A DNA stretch of 5,934 nt, taken from NCBI GenBank assembly GCA_024636215.1, contig JAGXHL010000057.1:1-5934 (forward strand). The letters run 5' to 3'. The notes beneath the pieces were generated by a model. It was given only the letters and a program-made list of their open reading frames with translations. It was not told the DNA's origin and did not search any database. The position numbers and the translations under genes are program-made. This document shows, piece by piece, positions 1-5,043 of the stretch; within the stretch, counting starts at the first letter, position 1, and each line of letters starts with the position of its first letter. This DNA comes from Deltaproteobacteria bacterium. Lineage in GTDB: Bacteria > Desulfobacterota > Desulfuromonadia > Desulfuromonadales > BM103.

Positions 1-1
1 G

Positions 2-541
2 ATGACAGTCAAACCAGCCAAGTTCTGCAAAGAATCGAGGGCGATCAAAGCCGCGATGGTTCTTCCCCCCGACACCAATCATTACGGCACCATGTTCGGC
101 GGCAAGGTCATGTCTTATATCGATGACATCGCAGCTATCGCTGCCACCCGTCATGCCCGCACTTCGGTGGTCACCGCCTCGACCGACTCGGTTGATTTTC
201 TTCATCCGATCCGCAACGGTCAGTCCGTCTGTCTTGAAGCCTTCGTCACCTGGACGAAACGCACCTCGGTGGAAGTGTTTGTCAAGGTGGTCTCAGAAGA
301 CATGCTGACCGGCGAACGAGCCGTCTGTGCCACCTCGTTTGTCACTTTTGTGGCGATCGACATCAATGGCGAAAAGCAGATGGTTCCGGCGGTTATACCC
401 GAGACCGAGTTGGAAAAGTTTCTGTTTGAGGGAGCGCCGAAGCGGGCGCAGAAGCGACTGGAGAAGCGCGAGGGATCGAAGGCTCTGGCAGCAAGATTCG
501 GCGCGATGAGTCTTTGGCAAATTGAACAAGCCGATGTCTGA
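2..541 (+). CDS. Hotdog-fold acyl-CoA thioesterase (YkhA/ACOT-like)
   Basis: This 179-residue protein should hydrolyse acyl-CoA thioesters to free fatty acid and CoA in the cytoplasm. Seen: the N-terminal signature of the acyl-CoA thioester hydrolase branch of the hotdog fold, PPDTNHYGTMFGGKVMSYID at residues 22-41. It contains the Asn26 and Asp41 positions that family members use for catalysis, followed by the alanine-rich hotdog helix and the strand VVTASTDSVDF. The C-terminal ~40 residues are charged (KRAQKRLEKREG) and look like the usual tail of this group. The distance from Met1 to the signature fits the family's usual start, so the gene is probably complete, but only one base precedes the ATG and no ribosome binding site can be seen. 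It is the only plus-strand gene and looks unrelated to the accessory genes that follow. No clear terminator hairpin follows the stop; 542-703 holds no recognisable gene. Confidence 0.88.
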   Translation: MTVKPAKFCKESRAIKAAMVLPPDTNHYGTMFGGKVMSYIDDIAAIAATRHARTSVVTASTDSVDFLHPIRNGQSVCLEAFVTWTKRTSVEVFVKVVSEDMLTGERAVCATSFVTFVAIDINGEKQMVPAVIPETELEKFLFEGAPKRAQKRLEKREGSKALAARFGAMSLWQIEQADV

Positions 542-703
542 CCGACCTTTATGATGTTGTGCAGCCCATAAAACTGTCCTGAGACATGCTCTGAATAGGG
601 CAGAATCTTCAATTAGATTTACCGCCATATCGCAGGTGACGGCAAAGTCAGTGAGTAGCAGAGCGTCGTCAAGATCGCTTTTGTGTTGAAGCAGCATTCA
701 TTA

Positions 704-760
704 TAGACTTGTTTTTTTGGGGCATCTTTTTGTTCCTTATTTAAATTTCAGGCACAACGC
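704..760 (-). repeat. 57-bp direct repeat, left copy: regulator stop plus pRiA4b gene head
   Basis: This matches 2285-2342 with two substitutions and one single-base indel (four G here, five there). Read on the minus strand it holds the last codons of the HTH regulator (Arg-Cys-Ala-stop), the AT-rich spacer with an AAGGAA ribosome binding site, and an ATG (725-723) followed by a few codons matching the start of the pRiA4b-family gene. The one-base deletion shifts that frame, and the match ends after about seven codons, so no pRiA4b protein can be made from here. The remnant frame that begins at this ATG is short (MPQKNKSIMNAASTQKRS) and meaningless. Confidence 0.9.
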
Positions 761-1122
761 TTACCGAGGTTGAATTCGATCTGAAATTCGGTGGCGTTGA
801 CGACGGGCTTGATCTGGTTTCTTTCCTTTGTCAGGCTGACGATGCCGTAGCTCTCCATGGTTTTCAGGGTACGCGACAGGCTGCTGCTTTTCCGTCCGGT
901 CAGTTCTCCCAGTTCCTTGATTGAGGCAGGGTGCTTTTCGAGAATGGTCTGCAACAGTGACCGATTCTCGCCGCCCAACACCTGTGCCGCAGACTGAAGT
1001 GATTCGAACCAGATTTTGGGTCCGTCACTGTCAGCTGTCATCTCACCGCGAATCCTGGCCCGTGTCATGCGACGAAATTCTTCAGGCGTGGCAATCCCTA
1101 TTTTAAGGGGGTTTTTGCTCAT
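748..1122 (-). CDS. HTH transcriptional regulator, COG4190 / HVO_A0114-like (possible orphan antitoxin)
   Basis: This 124-residue protein is a probable DNA-binding autoregulator. Seen: a middle block PKIWFESLQSAAQVLGGENR and a winged-HTH region (about residues 50-105) with SIKELGELTGRKSSSLSRTL as the HTH and MESYGIVSLTKER leading into the wing. This is the arrangement of the COG4190/HVO_A0114 putative DNA-binding family. Known: members often accompany a small toxin gene (TumE/DUF6516 type). No such partner is present here, so if this is an antitoxin it is an orphan. Start choice: ATG at 1122 has GGAG seven bases upstream; the longer GTG start at 1152 would put the operator inside the coding region. 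The last codons lie in the 57-bp repeat, whose other copy leads into the pRiA4b-family gene, suggesting that gene was once the downstream partner. Confidence 0.75.
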   Translation of the reverse strand: MSKNPLKIGIATPEEFRRMTRARIRGEMTADSDGPKIWFESLQSAAQVLGGENRSLLQTILEKHPASIKELGELTGRKSSSLSRTLKTMESYGIVSLTKERNQIKPVVNATEFQIEFNLGKRCA

Positions 1123-1145
1123 GGCGCGTCTCCGTTTAACCACAA

Positions 1146-1189
1146 TTAACACCTGATGTTAACTTAATTCAGGGTGGGCAGATTGTCAA
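1146..1189 (-). promoter_or_regulatory. Promoter and palindromic operator of the HTH regulator gene
   Basis: On the minus strand there is a perfect TTGACA -35 box (1184-1189), a 17-base spacer and a weak TAAGTT -10 box (1161-1166). A perfect inverted repeat, TTAACA-CCTGA-TGTTAA (1146-1162), covers the -10 and predicted start of transcription. A further TTAAC lies at 1136-1140, ten bases from the first arm, so the sites share one face of the helix. The layout suggests autorepression by the regulator. Seen: the boxes and repeat. Inferred: their use. Confidence 0.6.
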
Positions 1190-1240
1190 GCCAGGTGCAC
1201 TGATTTGTTTTCTGGTGGCGGGGATTAAAAGCTTATGTGC

Positions 1241-1344
1241 CAGGTTTTGACGCTGAAAATGAGGCTGTAAGAGCAAAAATGGGGTGTTTTTTGATGTAAT
1301 CTTTCAGTGTTTTCAAACGGTTAACTTGGTCCGACCCCGGATTC
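1241..1344. repeat. 104-bp dispersed direct repeat, copy A
   Basis: This is identical to 4856-4959 except for one base (G at 1252, C at 4867), in the same orientation. On the minus strand it begins near GGGGTCGGACCAAGTTAACC and runs through an A/T-rich stretch. The GTCGGACC motif recurs near the RAYT fragments in this window, so the repeat is probably the non-coding end of a RAYT/REP-type element. Near-identity implies recent spread or gene conversion. Confidence 0.9.
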
Positions 1345-1369
1345 CACGGATTCCAATTTACGTGTTTTC

Positions 1370-1549
1370 CTAGTTTTTCACAGCGCGCTTCTCGGCCAGC
1401 GTCAGGTGGTGGTCGTTGATGCGGTCGCCGTCAAAGACGTGATACCAAGGCGCGGATTCCACATCCTTGCCACGGTCCTTGTCCCACTTGATATGGAACC
1501 CGTCTAACGCCCAGGACAGCCTTTTAATGGGTGCCACATATGTTGAGAT
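1370..1549 (-). pseudogene. 3' fragment of an unrecognised gene
   Basis: In frame with the TAG at 1372-1370 there are about 58 protein-like residues: YVAPIKRLSWALDGFHIKWD, then a charged turn, then PWYHVFDGDRINDHHLTLAE and a basic end. Codon use is GC-rich at third positions, unlike the frame further upstream, which turns into low-quality text as soon as it crosses the palindrome at 1552-1585. The fragment therefore appears to be a C-terminus cut at that palindrome, with no start codon of its own. I do not recognise the family with confidence. The end of a large DNA-modifying or helicase-type protein is one possibility, but this is a guess. Confidence 0.5.
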
Positions 1550-1551
1550 CT

Positions 1552-1585
1552 GGGACACTACAGGGACACTTCCGGAAGTGCCCCC
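1552..1585. repeat. Palindromic REP-like repeat, copy A (GGGACACTTCCGGAAGTG type)
   Basis: This matches 5269-5302 with three mismatches in 34 bases, in the same orientation. The core is an inverted repeat, GGGACACT-TCCGGA-AGTGCCCC (1563-1584), with one imperfect pair. Such palindromes are typical of REP sequences mobilised by RAYT transposases (established for the class; assignment here is inferred). It sits exactly where the gene fragment on its left loses its reading frame. Confidence 0.75.
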
Positions 1586-1605
1586 AATTTTCAGCAGCTG
1601 ATGAT

Positions 1606-1677
1606 TCAACCTTCTCCGGCCCAGAAATCCTCGATCCGGTCCATCTCTTCCTCGCTGAACCCAAAATAATGGGCGAT
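1606..1677 (-). pseudogene. Short protein-like remnant downstream of pRiA4b gene
   Basis: Twenty-five bases after the pRiA4b stop, one frame reads 23 residues, IAHYFGFSEEEMDRIEDFWA then a short end and TGA. A TAG precedes it directly and it has no start codon, though GGAGG and GGGGGA lie just upstream. It reads like a natural acidic C-terminus, perhaps of a gene that once followed in the same operon. I cannot name the family, and chance is possible. Confidence 0.22.
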
Positions 1678-1701
1678 CTATGTCCCCCGTTTCCTCCGAT
1701 A

Positions 1702-2307
1702 TCATATATCACTGAATGCCCATTCAAACCGCTCTTTTGGATCACTGAAAACAACATCAGATGGATCGAATTCCTCCGGGTTGAATGGTCCCTCTTTCAT
1801 TGAGGTCACCCAGCTTTTCATGTCAGCATGCTCCTCGTGCTGTGGATCGTCCAAAATCTTCAGCAGGTCCTTATAGCCCCATGGCCCGCCACAGTCTTCC
1901 GGAGGACAGGCCCGCTTGCCTTTGATGCAGCGAGGATATTGCTGGCCCGGCTCGGCCGGCAGGACTTTCTCGAGTTCGACCCTGTGCCGCCAATTATCCC
2001 CGAAGTCGTACACATACTCGAAAATAGGCCGCTCCAGGTTCAGAAACCTGGAGACCCGATTTTTCCATCCTGGCCGGGTGTCGTCGTCGAACTCTTCGTC
2101 TGGAATTCCAAAGCTTAAAGTATTGCCCTTGGTATCGGGAATGCGAAATTCATGCAGGTGGCAGTCGAACCAGCCCATGGCATCCTGGATGGCAACATGC
2201 AGATCCCAGAAGGTGAAATGATTCGGCACCTGGATGCGACGCCAGATCGGAGGTTTGGTGTCTTTCAGGGTGATTTTGAACTCGTAGACTTGTTTTTTTG
2301 GGGGCAT
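1702..2307 (-). CDS. Plasmid pRiA4b ORF-3 family protein
   Basis: This 201-residue protein belongs to the pRiA4b ORF-3-like family (PF07929), found on plasmids and in accessory regions; its biochemical role is not established. Seen, in order: YEFKITLKDTKPPIWRRIQV (8-27), the helix FTFWDLHVAIQDAMGW (31-46), HEFRI (52-56), the hallmark YVYDFGDNWRHRVELEKVL (98-116), and the cysteine block P-R-C-x6-C-PPED-C-GGPWGY (125-145), which could bind metal. The end, FNPEEFDPSDVVFSDPKERF, is the usual family tail, so the protein is full length. ATG at 2307 has AAGGAA about nine bases upstream, inside the 58-bp repeat. That repeat also carries the last few codons of the HTH regulator (Arg-Cys-Val-stop), so an ancestral regulator-pRiA4b operon is implied, although no regulator is left upstream here. 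No strong promoter is evident. Confidence 0.9.
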   Translation of the reverse strand: MPPKKQVYEFKITLKDTKPPIWRRIQVPNHFTFWDLHVAIQDAMGWFDCHLHEFRIPDTKGNTLSFGIPDEEFDDDTRPGWKNRVSRFLNLERPIFEYVYDFGDNWRHRVELEKVLPAEPGQQYPRCIKGKRACPPEDCGGPWGYKDLLKILDDPQHEEHADMKSWVTSMKEGPFNPEEFDPSDVVFSDPKERFEWAFSDI

Positions 2308-2342
2308 CTATTTGTTCCTTATTTAAATTTCAGACACAACGC
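2285..2342 (-). repeat. 58-bp direct repeat, right copy: regulator tail remnant plus pRiA4b gene start
   Basis: This is the partner of 704-760. Here the pRiA4b side is functional: ribosome binding site, ATG and first seven codons continue into the full gene. Its regulator side is only a remnant: Arg-Cys-Val-stop, then similarity to the regulator ends abruptly at 2342. The two copies are mirror images in what they keep. The offset between copies is 1581-1582 bp. Confidence 0.9.
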
Positions 2343-2443
2343 AACAAGAACTTAAGATCTATGGGCGTGTTTTTGGGTTCAAATTGCCGTCGGAATCAGT
2401 GGCGAGATTGGCTTTGAATACGCAGATTTGATAATCATATAAA

Positions 2444-2525
2444 GGGCACCTCCTGGCATAACGAGAATGCAAAGACTTCCTGATATGCTGTTACAGAGAC
2501 CAATCTCTAACATCAGGAGGTGCCC
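2444..2525. repeat. 82-bp element with perfect 12-bp inverted ends
   Basis: GGGCACCTCCTG (2444-2455) and CAGGAGGTGCCC (2514-2525) are exact inverse complements around a 58-base interior. The interior contains a further near-complement, TCCTGATATGCTG with ATGC and CAT pieces, that could extend a fold. No clear target-site duplication is visible. It may be a MITE-like or IS-derived piece, or a structured RNA. The surrounding gene-free interval 2343-2620 shows nothing else I can name, apart from a TTGACAGTATAAT string on the minus strand (around 2527-2539), whose two boxes are adjacent and so not a usable promoter pair. Confidence 0.7.
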
Positions 2526-2620
2526 CTAATTATACTGTCAAGTTAGTTTTTTAAGAGCGTCCCGACTTCCACGACTTCCGTAAAACGTGAATGGGAATGA
2601 AATAAACCGCATCAATCAGC

Positions 2621-3649
2621 TTAATTTCCCAAACGTTTACGTGCCGCCGCAATGGCGCTGTGCAGCTTCGCTTCGAAGACCTCGCGCGGCGGCAGCACGG
2701 TCACATAATCGGCGACATGGATGGAGGATTGGTCGAGTTCCAGCAGCTCAATCTGTTCCGTCTTTTTGCCGGCGCAGAGGATGATCCCCAACGGCGGGTT
2801 CTCGCCCGCTTCCTGTTCATGCTTGGCGAGGTAACGCAGGTAAAGCTCCATCTGCCCTTTGTATTCAGCCTTGAATCCACCGATCTTTAAATCGATAGCG
2901 ATGAGCCGTTTGAGACGACGGTTATAAAAGAGCAGGTCGATATAAAAATCGTCGCTGTCAATTTGCAAGCGTTTCTGCCGGGCGATAAAGGTAAAACCTG
3001 CGCCCAACTCCAGAAGAAACTGCTCCAGCTCGCGCAGAATGGCGTCTTCGAGATCTTTTTCCAGGTAGTGGTCGTTCAGCTCCAGAAAATCCAGCACATA
3101 GGGATCTTTCAGAACCAGCGCCGAGGTCATCTCGCCCCGTTTGGCCAGGGCCTGCAATTCGAAGCGGATGGTCTCCTCCGGCTTTTTCGACAGGGCGGTG
3201 CGCTCGAACAGCATGGAGTCGACCCGTTCGCTAAGGGTCCGGGTAGACCAGCCTTCCATCTGGGCCATTTGAGCATAGAAGTCGCGTTTGAGGGGATCGT
3301 CGAGAGCAAGCAGGACACGAAAATGAGTCCAGCTCAATTGTGCACTCAGTGCGTGCACAATCTCAAAATCGGGGTAGGCTTGCGCAAAGCTCACCATGTA
3401 AAGAAGGTTCCTTTTTGTCCATCCCCGACCGTAATGGGCCGTCAGTTGCTTGGCCAGGTTGAGCACCATCTCTTTGCCGTACTCGCCACGTTCGCCTTTG
3501 AGCACCTCGGTATGAATGCGCTGCCCCACCTGCCAGTACAGCAGGGTCAACTCGACATTGACCGCCACCGTCGCCCGCTGCCGGGCGGAGTCGATGAGGG
3601 TTTTGATTTCGTTAAAAAGGGGAATGGTTTTCGGAAGCATGGCATTCAT
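2621..3649 (-). CDS. PDDEXK nuclease domain protein, YhcG/DUF1016 family
   Basis: This 342-residue predicted nuclease is likely DNA-acting; members are common in defence and mobile regions, but their target is not established. Numbering from the chosen ATG: an N-terminal YhcG_N (DUF1016) region, about residues 10-165, contains LLYWQVGQRI, YGKEMVLNLAKQL, RGWTKRNLLYM and SWTHFRVLLAL. A C-terminal nuclease domain, about 175-335, holds YIDLLFYNRRLKRLIAIDLK (Asp238, Asp253-x-Lys255) and KGQMELYLRYL, matching the family's D...(D/E)xK core with Asp in place of the more common Glu. Start: ATG at 3649 has GGAGG seven bases upstream; the longer TTG at 3670 would overlap that site. The length is normal for the family and no frameshift is seen. 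It lies downstream of the RhuM remnant on the same strand, separated by a GTAGGATGC repeat element; no clear promoter was found. Confidence 0.9.
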   Translation of the reverse strand: MNAMLPKTIPLFNEIKTLIDSARQRATVAVNVELTLLYWQVGQRIHTEVLKGERGEYGKEMVLNLAKQLTAHYGRGWTKRNLLYMVSFAQAYPDFEIVHALSAQLSWTHFRVLLALDDPLKRDFYAQMAQMEGWSTRTLSERVDSMLFERTALSKKPEETIRFELQALAKRGEMTSALVLKDPYVLDFLELNDHYLEKDLEDAILRELEQFLLELGAGFTFIARQKRLQIDSDDFYIDLLFYNRRLKRLIAIDLKIGGFKAEYKGQMELYLRYLAKHEQEAGENPPLGIILCAGKKTEQIELLELDQSSIHVADYVTVLPPREVFEAKLHSAIAAARKRLGN

Positions 3650-3677
3650 GCGGCGCCCTCCGTTTGACAAACACCAT

Positions 3678-3771
3678 GTAGGATGCCGGTGAGCGAAGCG
3701 AACCGCATCATGAAATCTGGTCGGCGGGTTCGGTGGGGCAGGTTGCGGTTTACAGGTTCACCGCATCCTAC
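3678..3771. repeat. GTAGGATGC inverted-repeat element (REP/MITE-like)
   Basis: The left end GTAGGATGCCGGTGA (3678-3692) and right end TCACCGCATCCTAC (3758-3771) are inverted copies with a single extra C. The interior has further complementary pieces (GAGCGAAGCGAACCGCATC; GCGGTTTACAGGTTCACCG). Repeats with GTAGGATGCGGT ends are widespread dispersed elements in proteobacteria (general knowledge). It lies between the broken end of the RhuM remnant and the PDDEXK gene, in the latter's upstream region. Confidence 0.7.
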
Positions 3772-3782
3772 CGTTTGGGCTC

Positions 3783-4088
3783 TCATGCGCTGGTCTCCAT
3801 GGGGGGCTGAACTATTAAGCAGGGCTTAACAGTTGCCTCCCGCTCCAATTCGTTGTCCGCGAAAATACGATTCAACTGCTGGTTAACGGCGGGAACCGAA
3901 ACATCATAAAGGGTTGCTATTATTTTCTACGTCAGCCAGATGTTTTCATCTTCATAACGCATTTCCATACTGGTTTCCGGGCTGCCGACCGCCGCGGCAA
4001 ACGTCAGGTATTCAGCGGCCGATGAACGGGCAATAGATGTCTCGTTCTTTCCAGGCATCTGCTTAGCTTTGTCTTTACCTTTGTGCAT
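3783..4088 (-). pseudogene. RhuM-family gene remnant with internal amber stop
   Basis: The frame starts at ATG 4088, which has GAGG seven bases upstream, and reads 53 residues ending MRYEDENIWLT, then TAG (3929-3927), then continues in frame with KIIATLYDVSVPAVNQQLNR, IFADNELEREATVKPCLIVQ and a stop at 3785-3783. This is the N-terminal region of the RhuM-like proteins (PF13310), where the sequence after WLT is normally Gln-Lys-Met. A single CAG to TAG change explains the stop. The match decays at the LIVQ position, so only about 100 of the usual 300 or more residues remain. Both the nonsense codon and the 3' truncation make it a pseudogene. Family role is uncertain: named after a Salmonella pathogenicity-island gene and frequent beside toxin-antitoxin and mobile genes. 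Confidence 0.8.
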
Positions 4089-4139
4089 TCAATACCTCGC
4101 CGGTTTTGAGAACTGTCCCGGGAATGTCCGAAAAGAATG

Positions 4140-4271
4140 TCAATGAATCAACAGCGTCCCGTCCGCGCGGGTTGCCACCAGAGACTGGCCCAGCGCTTCT
4201 GCTGCCTGGGCGACCGTAAAGGTGTAACGGCCTTTCGCCATCAAATTCGAAACAAAATTTACTGCGAGCAT
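4140..4271 (-). pseudogene. N-terminal fragment of an AbiEi-like antitoxin
   Basis: ATG at 4271, with GGAG eight bases upstream, opens a 43-residue frame: MLAVNFVSNLMAKGRYTFTV, AQAAEALGQSLVATRA, then DGTLLIH and stop. The first 36 residues have the pattern of the N-terminal winged-HTH start of AbiEi-type antitoxins (short helix, then GRYTFT, then the A-x-x-ALG helix, then a recognition helix beginning SLVATRA). The recognition helix is cut there and the rest of the protein, as well as any AbiEii nucleotidyltransferase toxin, is missing. Known: AbiEi represses its own operon through inverted repeats, and a perfect one lies just upstream here. The family call rests on a short stretch, so it is moderate. 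Confidence 0.5.
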
Positions 4272-4300
4272 GACACTCACTCCGTATGAATTGATGGCAT

Positions 4301-4329
4301 AAAGTAACGTTTTTCGTTACTTTTGTCGA
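4301..4329 (-). promoter_or_regulatory. Operator and promoter of the AbiEi-like fragment
   Basis: A perfect inverted repeat with 9-bp arms, AAAGTAACG (4301-4309) and CGTTACTTT (4315-4323), surrounds TTTTT. On the minus strand it fills the space between a TCGACA -35-like box (4324-4329) and a TACTTT -10-like box (4301-4306), 17 bases apart, and lies about 30 bases before the AbiEi-like ATG. This is the expected position for an autorepression site. The repeat is certain; its use is inferred. Confidence 0.6.
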
Positions 4330-4461
4330 GTGATGCATACAGTCAATCAACCTGCTGTCGAATATTCTTGGCTGAAGCGGTGCTTTTACCATCAGCCCTC
4401 GACAAAGATTTATTGTTACTTCTTCCCAGTCACAGCCTTCACCTCCGCCAACAGCTTGCCA

Positions 4462-4500
4462 AACGGCGCCGGGATAACGGAATCGGGGTTTGCGTGGCAC
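4462..4500 (-). pseudogene. RAYT transposase head, fragment 3 (MPRKPRFRYPGAV)
   Basis: From a GTG at 4500, thirteen codons read MPRKPRFRYPGAV, the characteristic opening of one group of REP-associated tyrosine transposases (normally continuing YHVM-x-RG). The frame then becomes unlike any transposase. At the same point another frame reads IPAPFGKLLAEVKAVTGKK and stops (about 4474-4418), which may be the C-terminus of an unidentified gene. The junction lies in the shared bases CCGGCGCCGTT. No HUH motif or catalytic tyrosine remains. Confidence 0.45.
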
Positions 4501-4558
4501 GCAAGGGGCGTAGACGAGAATCTCCGTTTGTCGATCTTGACCCCTTATGCCATAAATA

Positions 4559-4738
4559 ATGGTTGGGCATCAGGCAGTACGACCAGATTCGCATGCCATG
4601 CGCCTGACTCCATTCAAGGGCCAGATCAAGATAAAGTTGATAATCCGATTCGTGGAAAAACGTTGATTGGCGCCGATTGCCGCGCTGAGTGATATGATGC
4701 GGAATCCCAGGTGCAACGACTCGTGCGAGACGTGCCAT
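4559..4738 (-). pseudogene. RAYT (REP-associated Y1 transposase) head, fragment 2, cut at the HUH motif
   Basis: ATG at 4738, preceded closely by AGGAGG, opens 60 residues typical of Y1/IS200-like RAYT proteins: MARLARVVAPGIPHHITQRG (1-20), NRRQSTFFHESDYQLYLDLA (21-40), then LEWSQAHGMRIWSYCLMPNH (41-60). Family members continue MPNHVHL, the His-x-His metal site; here the similarity stops at MPNH and the next bases read TATTTATGGCATAAGGGGTC. The downstream catalytic Tyr region is absent, so it cannot be active. A complete protein would be about 200-300 residues. A possible TTGTCG/TAGAAT promoter (minus strand, 4806-4811 and 4783-4788, 17-base spacer) remains upstream. Confidence 0.85.
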
Positions 4739-4855
4739 CCCCCCTCCTCTAAACATTGCATTACATAAAATCAATAGTAGTCATTCTAGTAGAAAGGACC
4801 TCTGTCGACAACGAATATGTTTTGCCGCAATTAAGTGAGGTGTCCCCTGAACTTG

Positions 4856-4959
4856 CAGGTTTTGACCCTGAAAATGAGGCTGTAAGAGCAAAAATGGGGT
4901 GTTTTTTGATGTAATCTTTCAGTGTTTTCAAACGGTTAACTTGGTCCGACCCCGGATTC
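4856..4959. repeat. 104-bp dispersed direct repeat, copy B
   Basis: This is the partner of 1241-1344 with one mismatch. Here it lies about 120 bp upstream (minus-strand sense) of RAYT fragment 2 and about 85 bp downstream of RAYT head fragment 1, so it may be the 3' end of the element to which fragment 1 belonged. A GTCGGACC motif also occurs just after the break in fragment 1 (minus strand, near 5024-5031). Confidence 0.9.
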
Positions 4960-5043
4960 GACCGACCCGCTGATCGAAAGCCTCGAACAACTGAACATCC
5001 CGCTGGCAGTTTATAGTTGCACGGGTCCGACACGGCATTCAGC

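Larger units (their letters stand above)
1123..1701. other. Gene-poor debris block between regulator and pRiA4b gene
   Basis: This 579-bp stretch holds no intact gene. In order it contains the regulator's promoter, about 50 bp without recognisable content, the 104-bp repeat copy A, a tandem GGATTCCAC/GGATTCCAA motif (1339-1354), a gene 3' fragment (1370-1549), a palindromic element (1552-1585) and a short protein-like remnant just after the pRiA4b stop. Open frames spanning this block join unrelated pieces and should not be taken as genes. Confidence 0.7.

Noticed and set aside
220..697. Minus-strand open frames of 130-134 codons opposite the thioesterase end
   Set aside because: They are mostly antisense to a well-supported coding gene and show no family resemblance; the part in 542-697 could be debris but has no recognisable motif.
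1531..2355. Several plus-strand open frames of 65-100 codons
   Set aside because: They are shadows of the minus-strand pRiA4b gene or cross the palindrome; composition and lack of motifs argue against coding.
2444..2525. The 12-bp inverted repeat as an integron attC site or CRISPR unit
   Set aside because: It lacks the GTTRRRY and core-site pattern of attC, and there is only one unit with no spacers.
2963..3667. Plus-strand open frame of 234 codons
   Set aside because: It lies entirely opposite the PDDEXK nuclease gene, whose motifs and ribosome binding site are clear.
3927..3929. The RhuM amber codon as possible pyrrolysine read-through
   Set aside because: The family normally has Gln here, one base change explains TAG, and the gene is also truncated downstream.
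4075..4500. Minus-strand open frame of 141 codons beginning MPRKPRFRYPGAV
   Set aside because: Only the first 13 residues look like protein; the rest crosses the AbiEi operator and the AbiEi-like head in another frame, so it is a fusion of debris.
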